64,000 bases of DNA, from positions 3,348,001 to 3,412,000 of the forward strand of contig NZ_VFMK01000001.1 of NCBI RefSeq assembly GCF_006715025.1, written 5' to 3'. Positions 25,698-35,385 of this stretch are shown piece by piece. The position numbers and the translations under genes were made by a program. Every line of letters begins with the position of its first letter. Position 1 is the first letter of the stretch. This DNA is from Serratia fonticola. GTDB taxonomy: Bacteria; Pseudomonadota; Gammaproteobacteria; Enterobacterales; Enterobacteriaceae. Below the pieces are notes generated by a model. That model worked only from the letters and a program-made list of their open reading frames with translations. It did not search any database and was not told the DNA's origin.

Positions 25698-27358
25698 GGC
25701 TGCTGCTTATACCATAGCAATGCCATGCGATGCATTTCGTTCACGCTGTCTGGGGTCGGCAGTGTCTGTGGCACATGCTCGTCACGCGAGAGTTGCAATA
25801 CCAGCGATACGTCGCCCTGCTTGCGTGCCTGTGCCAACCACTGAGGGAAGTCCTCATCGCTGATATAATGGCTGCGCGCGTCAGGATAATTCAGCCCGTA
25901 AGCCACCTCACCCTTCTGGCTGAACATCAGCACATCGCTGCGTTTCAGCTCCCAGGCCAACGCGGCCGCGGTTCCCACACTGTCCGTCAGAACAAATTTG
26001 CTCTGGCCGAGTGCATCCATGTTGGCACGGATAAAGTTCTGTGGTTGCTTGGAGTCAATAACCTGCTGCGGAATGGCATAGCCGATCAACAGGCAAAGCA
26101 GCAACGGGCAAGCCGCCGCCCAGGTCCAACGTTTAGCATTATTGCAGACCGATATGATAGCAAACAGCAGCCAGCCACCGAACGCGACCAGGCCAAGAAT
26201 GATTTTTGGCCACTCTTGCGCCGTGAACAAATGCACCTTGGGCAATAGGCCCGTACCGATCAAGACGAGTGCGATAATACCAATCAAGCCAAACAGGCCA
26301 TTCAGTATGGCGTTTGCTTTGAATACTCGCGTACGTAACTGCGCCGCACAGTCCTGTGCATAAGCCGCCATCAACAGGGCCAGCGGTGCCATACAGGGCA
26401 GAATATAGGTCGGCAACTTGCCTTTGGCGATGCTGAAGAAAATCAACGGCATCATCACCCAGCTCAGCAGGAAGAACAGTTCAGGGCGCTGAACACGTTC
26501 ACGCCAGCCTTTCAGCAACGAGCCGGGCAATAACCCCAGCCAAGGCAGCACTGCCGCGATCAGAATCGGGATGTAATACCAGAATGGAGCCTTATGCTGA
26601 GCATTATCTTCGGCAAAGCGCTGAATATGCTCCACCCAGAAGAAATAATTCCAGTAGTCCGGCTCTCGCTGGGCCACAGCTAATGCCCACGGCAGACTGA
26701 GCAGCACCGCCACGACCACCGCTACCGGCCCATAGCAGAACAATTCTTTGACTTTACGCTGTTGGATGACAATCGGGATCACGGCAATCACCGGTACGGC
26801 CAATGCCAGGAACCCTTTGGTCATAAAGCCCATGCCACAGGCTAGCCCGAGCAGCACATACCCGCCCAATTTCCCTTTCGCCGTGGTGGCTTTAAGCGTC
26901 AGGTAATAACTGACCATGGCTGCCGTCAACCATAGCGAGATCATCGGATCGAGTACGCTGTAAGTGCCGATGCTAAACACCAGCACCATCGACAGGAAGA
27001 TCAACACCGCCAGGCAAGCACGGCGAGCATTTTTCCACATCAGCCAAGCCAGGGCAAAGACCAGCAATGCCGTCAGGCCGGTGCTGAAGACTGAAGCAAA
27101 ACGCACGGCAAAGTTATTATCGCCAAATAGCCATTGGCTGATGTTATTGAACCAGTAACCGGCGACCGGTTTTTCAAAATAACGCAGGCCGAGCAGATTG
27201 GGCACTACCCAATCCCCTTTTGCCAGCATTTCACGGCTAATCTCGGCATAACGGGTTTCATCCGGCTGCCACAGCAGGCGCCCATTAAGCGGGATCAGGT
27301 AGACCAGAGCAAAAAAAATGGCCAATACGATGGCCCAGGTTCCTTTCAGCGCTTTCAT
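25694..27358 (-). CDS. arnT: Lipid A L-Ara4N transferase
   Basis: ArnT is an inner membrane GT83 glycosyltransferase that moves L-Ara4N from undecaprenyl phosphate to lipid A phosphates, lowering negative charge and giving polymyxin and antimicrobial peptide resistance. The 554 residues have about 12 transmembrane segments, the early periplasmic motif WQPDETRYAEISREML (which includes the family's essential acidic residues) and a soluble C-terminal domain from about 440. It directly abuts the arnD stop codon. Confidence 0.95.
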   Translation of the reverse strand: MKALKGTWAIVLAIFFALVYLIPLNGRLLWQPDETRYAEISREMLAKGDWVVPNLLGLRYFEKPVAGYWFNNISQWLFGDNNFAVRFASVFSTGLTALLVFALAWLMWKNARRACLAVLIFLSMVLVFSIGTYSVLDPMISLWLTAAMVSYYLTLKATTAKGKLGGYVLLGLACGMGFMTKGFLALAVPVIAVIPIVIQQRKVKELFCYGPVAVVVAVLLSLPWALAVAQREPDYWNYFFWVEHIQRFAEDNAQHKAPFWYYIPILIAAVLPWLGLLPGSLLKGWRERVQRPELFFLLSWVMMPLIFFSIAKGKLPTYILPCMAPLALLMAAYAQDCAAQLRTRVFKANAILNGLFGLIGIIALVLIGTGLLPKVHLFTAQEWPKIILGLVAFGGWLLFAIISVCNNAKRWTWAAACPLLLCLLIGYAIPQQVIDSKQPQNFIRANMDALGQSKFVLTDSVGTAAALAWELKRSDVLMFSQKGEVAYGLNYPDARSHYISDEDFPQWLAQARKQGDVSLVLQLSRDEHVPQTLPTPDSVNEMHRMALLWYKQQP

Positions 27359-28267
27359 TTAAACGTCTTTTCCCTTTATCTCGGTTTGACAACCTAACCA
27401 GCCTTCACGGCCAGGAAACGGCGCGCGCGTAATGCGGCCCAACGGCAGCGATGCCGTGTCTTGCGGCAGCAATGCGCTCAACGGACAAAACTCAATGCCC
27501 TGTTGTTGCGCCCGCTGCAAGAGCTGTTCGAACATGGCAGACTGCGACATGCCCTCAACCTCGGTATGAATGGTATACACCGGCACGCCCCGATCGTTTT
27601 CGATGGCACGCAGAATATAATCATTGAAATCTGCCAGGCTGACTTCACTGCCAATCACTTCATCAAAGGTTGGCAGCGTAACGGGAATCTGCACCGTTCC
27701 AGGCTGGCCGTTCTCTAATAACGGGCGGAATGGGTGGGTACCACGACAATCGCTGTTGTACTGGAAAGCAAACGCCTGCTTTACTTCAACCACACGTTGA
27801 TCGGCACGCCATCCCGCTACCGCAGAGCATTTTACCGGTTGCCCGATGCAGGCAGACAGCGCATCAACCCCCAACCGAACCTGATGTGTCAGCTCTTCTT
27901 TCGACCAGCGTGCTACACGAGCCTGCCAGCCTTGGTGGTCCCAGGCATGCAAACCCACTTCGTGGCCTGCCTCAACGGTGCGCTTCATCAATGGGCCCAG
28001 GGCACGGGAAATATTCCGCCCCGGCCAAGCTGTACCGGCCAGCAAAATATCCCAGCCATACAGCGAGGCCGCATTGGAACGCAACATTTTCAACAGGAAT
28101 TGCGGGCGAAGAAGGCGCCATAAATGGCGCCCCATGTTATCCGGCCCAACGCTGAAGAAGAAACTGGCCTGTATGTCGTACTTATCCAACAGTTCCAGCA
28201 AGCGCGGTACCCCTTCACGGGTACCGCTGAAGGTATCTACATCAACTCGTAGGCCGACTTTCTTCAT
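27359..28267 (-). CDS. arnD: 4-deoxy-4-formamido-L-arabinose-phosphoundecaprenol deformylase
   Basis: ArnD removes the formyl group from the undecaprenyl-linked sugar, which commits it to the flippase and ArnT. The 302-residue protein is a polysaccharide deacetylase-type fold, with RVDVDTFSGTREG at the N-terminus (metal-binding Asp) and LHAWDHQGWQ (metal-binding His and catalytic Asp region). The start overlaps the arnA stop by 4 bases. Confidence 0.94.
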   Translation of the reverse strand: MKKVGLRVDVDTFSGTREGVPRLLELLDKYDIQASFFFSVGPDNMGRHLWRLLRPQFLLKMLRSNAASLYGWDILLAGTAWPGRNISRALGPLMKRTVEAGHEVGLHAWDHQGWQARVARWSKEELTHQVRLGVDALSACIGQPVKCSAVAGWRADQRVVEVKQAFAFQYNSDCRGTHPFRPLLENGQPGTVQIPVTLPTFDEVIGSEVSLADFNDYILRAIENDRGVPVYTIHTEVEGMSQSAMFEQLLQRAQQQGIEFCPLSALLPQDTASLPLGRITRAPFPGREGWLGCQTEIKGKDV

Positions 28268-30249
28268 GCACCATTACCTTCCTTTACCGTAGTACGCAGG
28301 AAGTAATCCAGCGTATCGGCAACGGTCTGCTGCATGGCAATCGTCGGCTCCCAGCCCAGCAGGCGGCGGGCGTTTTTGATGCTTGGGGTACGATGCTCGA
28401 CATCCTGATAGCCTTTACCGTAGTAACTGCTGCTTTCCACATCTTTGAAGCCTGCAAACGGCGGGAAATTGCCGCGCAGCGGATGTTCGTTGAAGCTTGC
28501 CAGCAACATTTCCGCCAGCTCACGGATACTCGCTTCATTGGTCGGGTTACCGATATTGACGATCTGTCCGTCACACTGGCCATCACGGTTTTCAATAATG
28601 CGATACAGCGCCTCAATACCGTCGTTGATGTCGGTAAAGCAACGTTTCTGCGCACCACCGTCTACCAGCTTAATGGGTGAGCCTTCAACCAGGTTGAGGA
28701 TCAATTGAGTAATGGCACGGGAAGAACCAATACGGGCTGCGTCCAGGTTATCTAAACGTGGGCCCATCCAGTTAAACGGACGGAACAGGGTGAATTTCAG
28801 CCCCTCTTTTGCACCATAAGCCCAGATAACCCGATCCAGCAACTGCTTGGAAACCGAGTAAATCCAACGCTGTTTGTTGATTGGGCCGACGATCAGGCGC
28901 GAGCTGTCTTCATCAAACTCTTTGTCATCGCACATGCCATACACTTCAGATGTGGATGGGAAGATGATGCGCTTGTTGTACTTCACACAGTCGCGAACAA
29001 TCTTCAGGTTTTCTTCGAAATCCAGCTCGAAAACGCGCAGTGGGTTGCGGGTGTATTCGATCGGCGTGGCGATCGCCACCAGTGGCAATACCACGTCACA
29101 TTTCTTAATGTGGTACTCGATCCACTCAGAGTGAATGCTGATATCCCCTTCCACAAAGTGGAAACGCGGGTTATCGAGGAAACGGCTGATGGCATCAGAA
29201 CCAATATCCAGGCCGTAGATATCGTAACGGTCTTCGCGCAGCAAACGCTCGGTCAGGTGGTTGCCGATAAAACCGTTGACCCCAAGGATCAGTACACGGG
29301 TTCTGCGTTTCATTACGGCACTGGGTTTCGGTGCCAGGCGAACGTCAGTCACAATCCCCATTTCCAGTGCCAGACGGCTACCCTGTACGTACAGACCGGC
29401 TTCGCTTTGGCCAGCGACGATTTCCAGCGCACCTTCACCACAAGCAATCACCAACGGCGACGTGCTTAATACCGTGCCAGGTTGTTTGTCATGCTGGGTA
29501 TCCAACACGCGCGAACGCCAGACGATCAGCTTGCGCTGGCCAAGATAGCTGAAGGCACCAGGATAAGGTTCGGTCACGGCGCGAACCAGATTGTTAATCT
29601 CGCGAGCTGACTTGTGCCACAAGATTTCACCGTCTGCCGCAGTACGGCGACCAAAGTAGCTGGCCTCGGCTTCATTCTGGGCGGTAAAGGTTGCCGTGCC
29701 GTTCTTCAGCTTTGGTAATTGCTCTTTCAGCAACGCCTGAGCAGCTTCCAACACTTTCTTGTGCAGCGTCAGCGCAGTGTCATTCTCAGCAATCGCCACT
29801 TTCTGCTGGCCAACGATATCGCCAGCATCCGGACGTTTCACCATTTTGTGCAGCGTCACCCCGGTTTCACTTTCGCCGTTCAGCAGCGCCCAGTTAACAG
29901 GGGCGCGGCCACGATAGCGAGGTAACAGTGAACCATGCAGGTTAAAACCGCCTTTCGGGGCCAGCGAAAGGATCTCTTCGCTCAGCATATTGCGGTAGTA
30001 GAAAGAGAAAATAATGTCCGGTTGCAGCTCACGAATACGCTCCACCCACAGCGGGTGATTCACGTCTTCCGGCGCATATACCGGCAGATCCAACTCAGCA
30101 CCCTGACGGGCCACAGAAGAGAAGAAGTTGTTCTCACCAGGATCGTCGGTATGCGTAAAGACGGCCTGCACGTCATAACCTGCCTCTGTCAGCGCTTTCA
30201 GGCCGGCACAGCCAATATCATGGTAAGCAAATACAATGGCTTTCATCAT
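28264..30249 (-). CDS. arnA: Bifunctional UDP-L-Ara4N formyltransferase/UDP-glucuronate decarboxylase
   Basis: ArnA performs two cytosolic steps of the L-Ara4N pathway. Residues 1 to about 305 are the formyltransferase, with HGSLLPRYRGRAPVNW. Residues from about 315 to 661 are a short-chain dehydrogenase-like decarboxylase, with GVNGFIGNHL for NAD binding and the YSVSKQ Tyr-x3-Lys catalytic pair. At 661 residues it has the full length of the fused enzyme. Start and stop overlap its neighbours by 4 bases each. Confidence 0.96.
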   Translation of the reverse strand: MMKAIVFAYHDIGCAGLKALTEAGYDVQAVFTHTDDPGENNFFSSVARQGAELDLPVYAPEDVNHPLWVERIRELQPDIIFSFYYRNMLSEEILSLAPKGGFNLHGSLLPRYRGRAPVNWALLNGESETGVTLHKMVKRPDAGDIVGQQKVAIAENDTALTLHKKVLEAAQALLKEQLPKLKNGTATFTAQNEAEASYFGRRTAADGEILWHKSAREINNLVRAVTEPYPGAFSYLGQRKLIVWRSRVLDTQHDKQPGTVLSTSPLVIACGEGALEIVAGQSEAGLYVQGSRLALEMGIVTDVRLAPKPSAVMKRRTRVLILGVNGFIGNHLTERLLREDRYDIYGLDIGSDAISRFLDNPRFHFVEGDISIHSEWIEYHIKKCDVVLPLVAIATPIEYTRNPLRVFELDFEENLKIVRDCVKYNKRIIFPSTSEVYGMCDDKEFDEDSSRLIVGPINKQRWIYSVSKQLLDRVIWAYGAKEGLKFTLFRPFNWMGPRLDNLDAARIGSSRAITQLILNLVEGSPIKLVDGGAQKRCFTDINDGIEALYRIIENRDGQCDGQIVNIGNPTNEASIRELAEMLLASFNEHPLRGNFPPFAGFKDVESSSYYGKGYQDVEHRTPSIKNARRLLGWEPTIAMQQTVADTLDYFLRTTVKEGNGA

Positions 30250-31226
30250 TCTTCTTCCTGAGTATTTTGGGTCTGCTTGGTGCCGACCACTTTCTGAACA
30301 AAATAACGCGGGCGAGCACGGACATCGTTATATATCCGACCTATGTACTCCCCCAATAAACCCATGCCGACAAATTGGGCGCCGATAAAGGTGAACAGCA
30401 CAGCGAACAGGGTGAATACCCCACCAGCCGCCCATTCCGGTCCCAAAATCAGACGCAAGGCAATCAACAATACCGCCAATACGAACCCGGACAGCGCGAT
30501 CACGCTACCGACAACGCTCAACAGGCGCAGTGGCGTGGTGGTCAGGCAGGTGATCAGGTCATACATCAGGTTGATCAGCTTCATCAGGCTGTATTTGGAA
30601 TCGCCAAACTCGCGCTCGGCGTGGCGCACCTCGATTTCCGTCGTGCGACGGGCAAAAGTGTTCGCCAGGATAGGAATAAAGGTACTGCGCTCATGACAGT
30701 GCAACATCGCTTCAATGATATGACGACGATAGGCACGCAACATACAGCCGTAATCACCCATGGATTTCCCGGTAGCACGCTGGATCATCATGTTGATCAT
30801 ACGGGAGGCTGTTTTCCTGAACCAGGAATCCTGGCGGTTGGCACGCACGGTCCCCACCACGTCATAGCCCTCTTCTGCCACGCTGACCAACCGAGGGATC
30901 TCTTCCGGCGGGTTTTGCAGATCGGCATCCAGAGTGATCACCAGATCACCGCTGACCTGGTTGAAACCGGCCATAATGGCGGAGTGCTGGCCGTAGTTTC
31001 GATTCAGCAATACAGCAATAATGCAGCTGTCTGGCTGTTCTGCTGCCTGCGTGAGCAACTCGGCGGAGTTATCGCTGCTGCCATCATCAACCAGAATAAT
31101 TTCATAAGGTTGCAATAATTGTTTACAAGCGGCGGTGGTGCGTTCAAGCAATGCGGGAAGACTTTCCTGCTCGTTGAACACCGGGATCACCACCGACACT
31201 TTCTCAATCGGTTCAACGCGAGACAC
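30246..31226 (-). CDS. arnC: Undecaprenyl-phosphate 4-deoxy-4-formamido-L-arabinose transferase
   Basis: ArnC transfers the formylated sugar from UDP to undecaprenyl phosphate at the inner membrane. It is a GT2 glycosyltransferase with VSVVIPVFNEQ at the N-terminus, the DDGSSDNS and LDADLQNPPEE motifs, and two C-terminal transmembrane helices (about 235-300). I place the start at GTG 31226 (MSRVEPIEKV), which aligns with the family and gives 326 residues; it overlaps arnB by 14 bases. The longer ATG frame would lie entirely inside arnB. Confidence 0.92.
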   Translation of the reverse strand: MSRVEPIEKVSVVIPVFNEQESLPALLERTTAACKQLLQPYEIILVDDGSSDNSAELLTQAAEQPDSCIIAVLLNRNYGQHSAIMAGFNQVSGDLVITLDADLQNPPEEIPRLVSVAEEGYDVVGTVRANRQDSWFRKTASRMINMMIQRATGKSMGDYGCMLRAYRRHIIEAMLHCHERSTFIPILANTFARRTTEIEVRHAEREFGDSKYSLMKLINLMYDLITCLTTTPLRLLSVVGSVIALSGFVLAVLLIALRLILGPEWAAGGVFTLFAVLFTFIGAQFVGMGLLGEYIGRIYNDVRARPRYFVQKVVGTKQTQNTQEEE

Positions 31227-32367
31227 GTGAGGACTCCAGGATAGAAGATAAAGCATTGACCACGCGATCGACATCCGCTTCGGTCATATCAGGGAATAGC
31301 GGTAACGTACACAGGCGTGCCGAATTCCATTCGGTATTAGGTAGAGACAGCTCTGGATAACGTTCACGGTAGAACTTTTGCGTATGCGCAGCACGGAAAT
31401 GCAACCCGGTGCCCACCCCCACTTCTTTAAGACGTTCCATCAGTTGGTCACGTTCAATGCCGCAACGCTCTGCATCAACACGCACCATAAACAGATGCCA
31501 GGCATGATCGTGCGGATAGTCCGGCAACCCTAATGGCTGGAAAGGAGAATCCTTCAACGCTTTCAGGTAACGCTCTGCCAACATTTTACGACGAGCATTC
31601 AGCTCAGGCAGTCGCGCCAGTTGTACCACCGCGATCGCCGCATGAATATCAGAAAGATTGTACTTATAGCCAGGTTCCACCACTTCGGCCTGCGGCTTGC
31701 GCCCTTGCAATTGGCGGTCAAAGGCGTCAACGCCCAGACCGTGGAACTTCAGGCAGCGAACACGATCGGCCAGTACATCGTCATCGGTGGCAATCAGCCC
31801 CCCTTCCGCGCAGGTCAGGTTCTTGATGGCGTGGAAAGAGAAAATTGCGGTTCCGCGTGCCCCAACCCATTCGCCATTGAAACGAGAACCCACCGCGTGA
31901 GCGGCATCTTCTATCAGGGGAATATTGTGGCGTTGAGCGACTGCGCGCAAGGCATCCATTGGCAATGGAGCCCCGGCATAGTGAACAGGAATAATCGCTT
32001 TGGTGCGCGAGGTGATCGCGGCTTCGACATCCGCTGCGCTGACCATCAGGGTATCGCGATCAACATCAATCATCACCGGCGTCGCGCCGAGCAGTTCGAT
32101 CATGTTAAGGGTGGATACCCAGGTCTGGGAGGGGGTTATGACTTCGTCACCGGGCCCAATCCCCAGTGCCATCAAGGTGATATGCATACCCGCTGTCGCC
32201 GAACAGACAGCAACGGCATGCTTACATCCGAAGGTTTTGCAAAACTCGCTTTCCAACTGCTGATTCTGCGGTCCGGTAGTGATCCAGCCGGAACGCAATA
32301 CCTTTTCTACCGCCGCAATCTCTTCATCACCAATTGCTGGGCGTGAAAAAGGCATGAATTGATCCAT
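31213..32367 (-). CDS. arnB: UDP-L-Ara4O C-4'' aminotransferase
   Basis: ArnB is a PLP aminotransferase that uses glutamate to make UDP-L-Ara4N from the 4-keto sugar. The 384-residue protein has SATAGMHITL for the cofactor phosphate, EDAAHAVG with the Asp that contacts the PLP nitrogen, and the Schiff-base lysine in FHAIKNLTCAEGG (near 188). It is the first gene of the arnBCADTEF operon. A PmrA-type box lies about 120-135 bases upstream. Confidence 0.95.
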   Translation of the reverse strand: MDQFMPFSRPAIGDEEIAAVEKVLRSGWITTGPQNQQLESEFCKTFGCKHAVAVCSATAGMHITLMALGIGPGDEVITPSQTWVSTLNMIELLGATPVMIDVDRDTLMVSAADVEAAITSRTKAIIPVHYAGAPLPMDALRAVAQRHNIPLIEDAAHAVGSRFNGEWVGARGTAIFSFHAIKNLTCAEGGLIATDDDVLADRVRCLKFHGLGVDAFDRQLQGRKPQAEVVEPGYKYNLSDIHAAIAVVQLARLPELNARRKMLAERYLKALKDSPFQPLGLPDYPHDHAWHLFMVRVDAERCGIERDQLMERLKEVGVGTGLHFRAAHTQKFYRERYPELSLPNTEWNSARLCTLPLFPDMTEADVDRVVNALSSILESSRVSR

Positions 32368-32417
32368 AGTTAAACCCCAAACGTCTCAAAATTCTTTAAG
32401 CCACTGTAAAACTCTTT

Positions 32418-32437
32418 CGTTTAACGAATATTAAACG
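32418..32437. repeat. Inverted repeat in the arnB leader
   Basis: CGTTTAA (32418-32424) and TTAAACG (32431-32437) are perfect 7-bp arms around a 6-base centre, about 50-70 bases before arnB. It could be a leader hairpin or an operator; its TTTAA elements also resemble PmrA half sites. Confidence 0.5.
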
Positions 32438-32487
32438 GCCAGAGAGAATGATTCCTGGTGGATTAACTGCCAATGTACGTTGGTAAG

Positions 32488-32504
32488 CTTAACTAAACCT
32501 TAAG
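32488..32504. promoter_or_regulatory. PmrA-box candidate at the arn operon
   Basis: CTTAAC-TAAAC-CTTAAG, read on the minus strand as CTTAAG-GTTTA-GTTAAG, shows two TTAA-centred half sites 5 bases apart, the arrangement of the PmrA box (YTTAAK-N5-YTTAAK). It lies about 120-135 bases upstream of arnB. PmrAB activates this operon in Salmonella, and PmrA or PhoP do so in related genera. Confidence 0.6.
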
Positions 32505-32774
32505 GGGCCAGGATTTTCAGGAAATTTCCTGAAAAACGAGCTATCAACAAAACTTCAAATTCTTCGCATAATCATAATGTTATGCTGTAATAATTATTTA
32601 CTGAATTTTATTCAGAGTAAATAGCGTAGCACGCCAGTGACGTTTTTCAACATAAAAACAAGACATTGCCGAAAAATTTTGCATAAGAGATTAATACTAC
32701 GCACGCTATCCATTGAGGCTTCGTTTAACATTCATTTATCTTGCGGTGAAAGCCTGGAAGGCTATCAACCCGAA

Positions 32775-33530
32775 TCATGCCGTTTTCGTCATCAACCAAC
32801 GCTGTTCTCCTAGTGCCTGCAGATGGAAATCAACGTCGTAAACCGCGGATAATAAACGTGGCTCCATCACCTCAAGCGTGCTACCTGTGGCAACCAAGCG
32901 TCCTGCATGCAGTAACCAGACCCGATCGGCCTGCTGTAACGTGTGATTGAGATCATGAGCACACACCAAAGCACTACGTCCACTTTGGCAAAACTCTCTC
33001 AGCAAGCGATCGAGCGCCACCTTTTGGGCAACATCCAGGCTGTTTGTCGGCTCATCGAGCAGCAGTAACTGACTTTGCGGATTCACCGTCGGCCAGACCT
33101 GCAACAACACCGCGGCCAAGCGTACCCGCTGCCATTCACCACCGGATAGCTGTGTCAACATGCGTGATAGCTTGTCACCGAGTTTTAAATTCTGTGCCAG
33201 ATAGATAATTGCGCGCTCAAGCTCGCTTTCATCTGCGCCCGCTGGCTGATGCAACGCCAGGTATTGGAACACTGGCATGAGCACAACCGGGGGCTGCTGC
33301 TGACAAAGGTAAGCTCTTATTCGCGCCAGTTCCGTCCCTGAGTAGGTATCAAGCAAACGGTCGGCCAGACGAACCTCTCCTGGCCCAGGCAATATTCCCG
33401 CCAATCTGGCCAACAAGGTACTTTTACCAGCTCCATTGGGGCCAATCAGGTGCACCTGCAACCCAGCCGCAATCTGCTCCGAAAACGGGGCTAAACGACC
33501 CTCGACACCCACTTGACTGAGTTGCAGCAT
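32775..33530 (-). CDS. btuD: Vitamin B12 ABC transporter ATPase
   Basis: BtuD powers cobalamin import through BtuC at the inner membrane, with periplasmic BtuF. The 251-residue ATPase has Walker A GPNGAGKST (near 34), signature LSGGEWQRV (near 128), Walker B LLLLDEPTNSLD and the switch His in VCAHDLNH. It follows btuE by 16 bases in the btuCED operon. Confidence 0.95.
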   Translation of the reverse strand: MLQLSQVGVEGRLAPFSEQIAAGLQVHLIGPNGAGKSTLLARLAGILPGPGEVRLADRLLDTYSGTELARIRAYLCQQQPPVVLMPVFQYLALHQPAGADESELERAIIYLAQNLKLGDKLSRMLTQLSGGEWQRVRLAAVLLQVWPTVNPQSQLLLLDEPTNSLDVAQKVALDRLLREFCQSGRSALVCAHDLNHTLQQADRVWLLHAGRLVATGSTLEVMEPRLLSAVYDVDFHLQALGEQRWLMTKTA

Positions 33531-33546
33531 GTTCTACGCGCTTCCT

Positions 33547-34098
33547 TTACTTGGCCAATGCCTGCTTGACGGCTTCTACCAACACCGGATCTTCGGGCGT
33601 CATATCTGGCGAGAAACGCTGGATCACCCCCCCATCACGGCCAATCAAAAACTTCTCAAAATTCCACAAAATATCGCCAGTGTGTTTTGGCGCACGCCCC
33701 TTGCTAATCATGCGCGCCAAAAACCCGCTGTCTTCAGGAGCGACAGCCTGGGGTTGTGCTGCGATAAGCGCCTGATAAAGCGGATGACGATTGGCCCCAT
33801 TCACTTCGATTTTGGCAAACATCGGGAATTTGACGCCAAAGGTTCCACGGCAGAAAGCCAGAATCTCTTCGTTGCTTCCCGGTTCTTGGCCAAGAAACTC
33901 ATTAGATGGAAAACCCAGCACGTCAAAACCTTGCTCATGCCAGGTTTCATAGAGTTTCTCCAAACCTTCATATTGCTTGGTCAAACCACATTCTGACGCG
34001 ACATTCACCACCAGCAACACGTTGCCCGCATAGGCGTTCAACGTAGTGGATTGGTTTTCAATGGTTTGCAAGGCAATGTGATAAATGGGATTGCTCAT
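33547..34098 (-). CDS. btuE: Thioredoxin/glutathione peroxidase BtuE
   Basis: BtuE is a non-specific peroxidase carried in the btuCED operon and is not needed for B12 transport in E. coli. The 183 residues show the peroxidatic Cys in NVASECGLTKQYEG (near 38), Gln in FLGQEPG and Trp-Asn in LWNFEKFL. It lies 69 bases after btuC and 16 before btuD. Confidence 0.94.
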   Translation of the reverse strand: MSNPIYHIALQTIENQSTTLNAYAGNVLLVVNVASECGLTKQYEGLEKLYETWHEQGFDVLGFPSNEFLGQEPGSNEEILAFCRGTFGVKFPMFAKIEVNGANRHPLYQALIAAQPQAVAPEDSGFLARMISKGRAPKHTGDILWNFEKFLIGRDGGVIQRFSPDMTPEDPVLVEAVKQALAK

Positions 34099-34167
34099 CA
34101 GATCTCATCCTATTGTTTTATGCAGGTGACGCAGAGAAAAAGTGGCCGGTTTATCCCGGCAGCCCGC

Positions 34168-35175
34168 TTACCTTACGCTTTTTGTCCGGGCCAGTAACCA
34201 GATAAATAGCGGTGCCCCCAGCGTTGCTGTCACGACACCAATAGGTAATTCTGCAGAAATAAGTGTAATGCGCGCGACAACATCTGCCACCAGCAAAACC
34301 CCAGCCCCAGCCAGTGCGCAACCGGGCAGCAGGTAACGCTGATTAGTCAAACCGCTCAGCCTGAGAATATGCGGGATAACCAAACCAATAAAACCTATTA
34401 CCCCCGCCAAGGCCACGCTAGTGCCAACCAGCCAGCCAATAGCCAGCACCAGCACGTTGCGCCAGACATGCAGAGAGAGCCCCAATTGCCGAGCCTGTAT
34501 TTCGCCCAATGCCATCAGATTCAATACCCTGCCTTGCGCACATAGCCACAATAATGCCGGTAGCAGTAACAGGATCAACCATTTCTGCCGCCAGTCTACG
34601 CCACCAAATCCCCCCATCATCCAATACATCAACTGGCGCAGATCGAGGCTGGAACTGAAATAGACCGCCCAGGTCATGATAGCGCTGCAGACAATCCCCA
34701 AAGCTACCCCGACCAACAGCAGGCGTGCGTTGCTCAACCGGCGCCGACGGGCGAAACCCAGCAACAGAAAAGTCATCACCAATGCCCCAAGGATGGCGCT
34801 CAGGCTCATTAACGCCACCGGTAGCAGGCCGCTTCCAAGCAGGATCGTCAGCACCAGCGCCACTCCGGCACCATTCGCCACGCCGAGCAACCCAGGTTCA
34901 GCCAACGGGTTCTCAAACAGCGCTTGCATTGCTGCCCCACTAACCGCCAGACTCGCGCCGACCAGCATCACGGCCAACGCGCGAGGCAAACGCAATTGCC
35001 AGACAAACAACTGCGCCGACTCACTGAACCACTGCGAAGGCCAGAGCCAGACATCTCCGGCACTTAAACTGAAGGCAAAAGCCACCACAACGCCCAGCAT
35101 CAACAAAAACAAATAGCGTTTGTCGTGCTGGTGCTGCTGTTGTTGTAGTCGCGTAAAGGTTTGGCTGGTTGGCAT
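34168..35175 (-). CDS. btuC: Vitamin B12 ABC transporter permease
   Basis: BtuC is the ten-helix inner membrane permease of the BtuCDF cobalamin importer. The start at MPTSQTFTRL (35175) gives 335 residues; an ATG at 35199 is also possible, and neither has a strong ribosome binding site. Conserved segments are RLPRALAVMLVGASLAVSG, NPLAEPGLLGV, the LRQLMYWMMGGFGGVDW loop and GFIGLVIPHILRL. No cobalamin riboswitch is evident in the leader, which is consistent with the btuCED promoter of E. coli. Confidence 0.92.
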   Translation of the reverse strand: MPTSQTFTRLQQQQHQHDKRYLFLLMLGVVVAFAFSLSAGDVWLWPSQWFSESAQLFVWQLRLPRALAVMLVGASLAVSGAAMQALFENPLAEPGLLGVANGAGVALVLTILLGSGLLPVALMSLSAILGALVMTFLLLGFARRRRLSNARLLLVGVALGIVCSAIMTWAVYFSSSLDLRQLMYWMMGGFGGVDWRQKWLILLLLPALLWLCAQGRVLNLMALGEIQARQLGLSLHVWRNVLVLAIGWLVGTSVALAGVIGFIGLVIPHILRLSGLTNQRYLLPGCALAGAGVLLVADVVARITLISAELPIGVVTATLGAPLFIWLLARTKSVR

Positions 35176-35385
35176 TGCGCACTGATTCCCTGAAGGCATA
35201 TTCTGCCATGATAGTAATAGCTTGGCGCAAATAGTAGGGGGTAAGTGCCATAAGGGGAAGCATTACGTCAAGGTTAACAAAGGTAAATAGCGGCGGTATG
35301 GCTACATCTTGCGCAGAGAAAACATCAACGACCTACAATCAATGATGAATACGCACTATTGACCTTATTACCCCCCCAATAATTA
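35176..35385. other. Leader region of btuC
   Basis: About 210 bases between the btuC start and the broken ORF. It should contain the btuC promoter. I see no gene and no riboswitch-like structure. Confidence 0.35.

Noticed and set aside
35176..35385. Cobalamin riboswitch upstream of btuC.
   Set aside because: The conserved B12 box and surrounding helices were not seen; the E. coli btuCED operon also lacks one.
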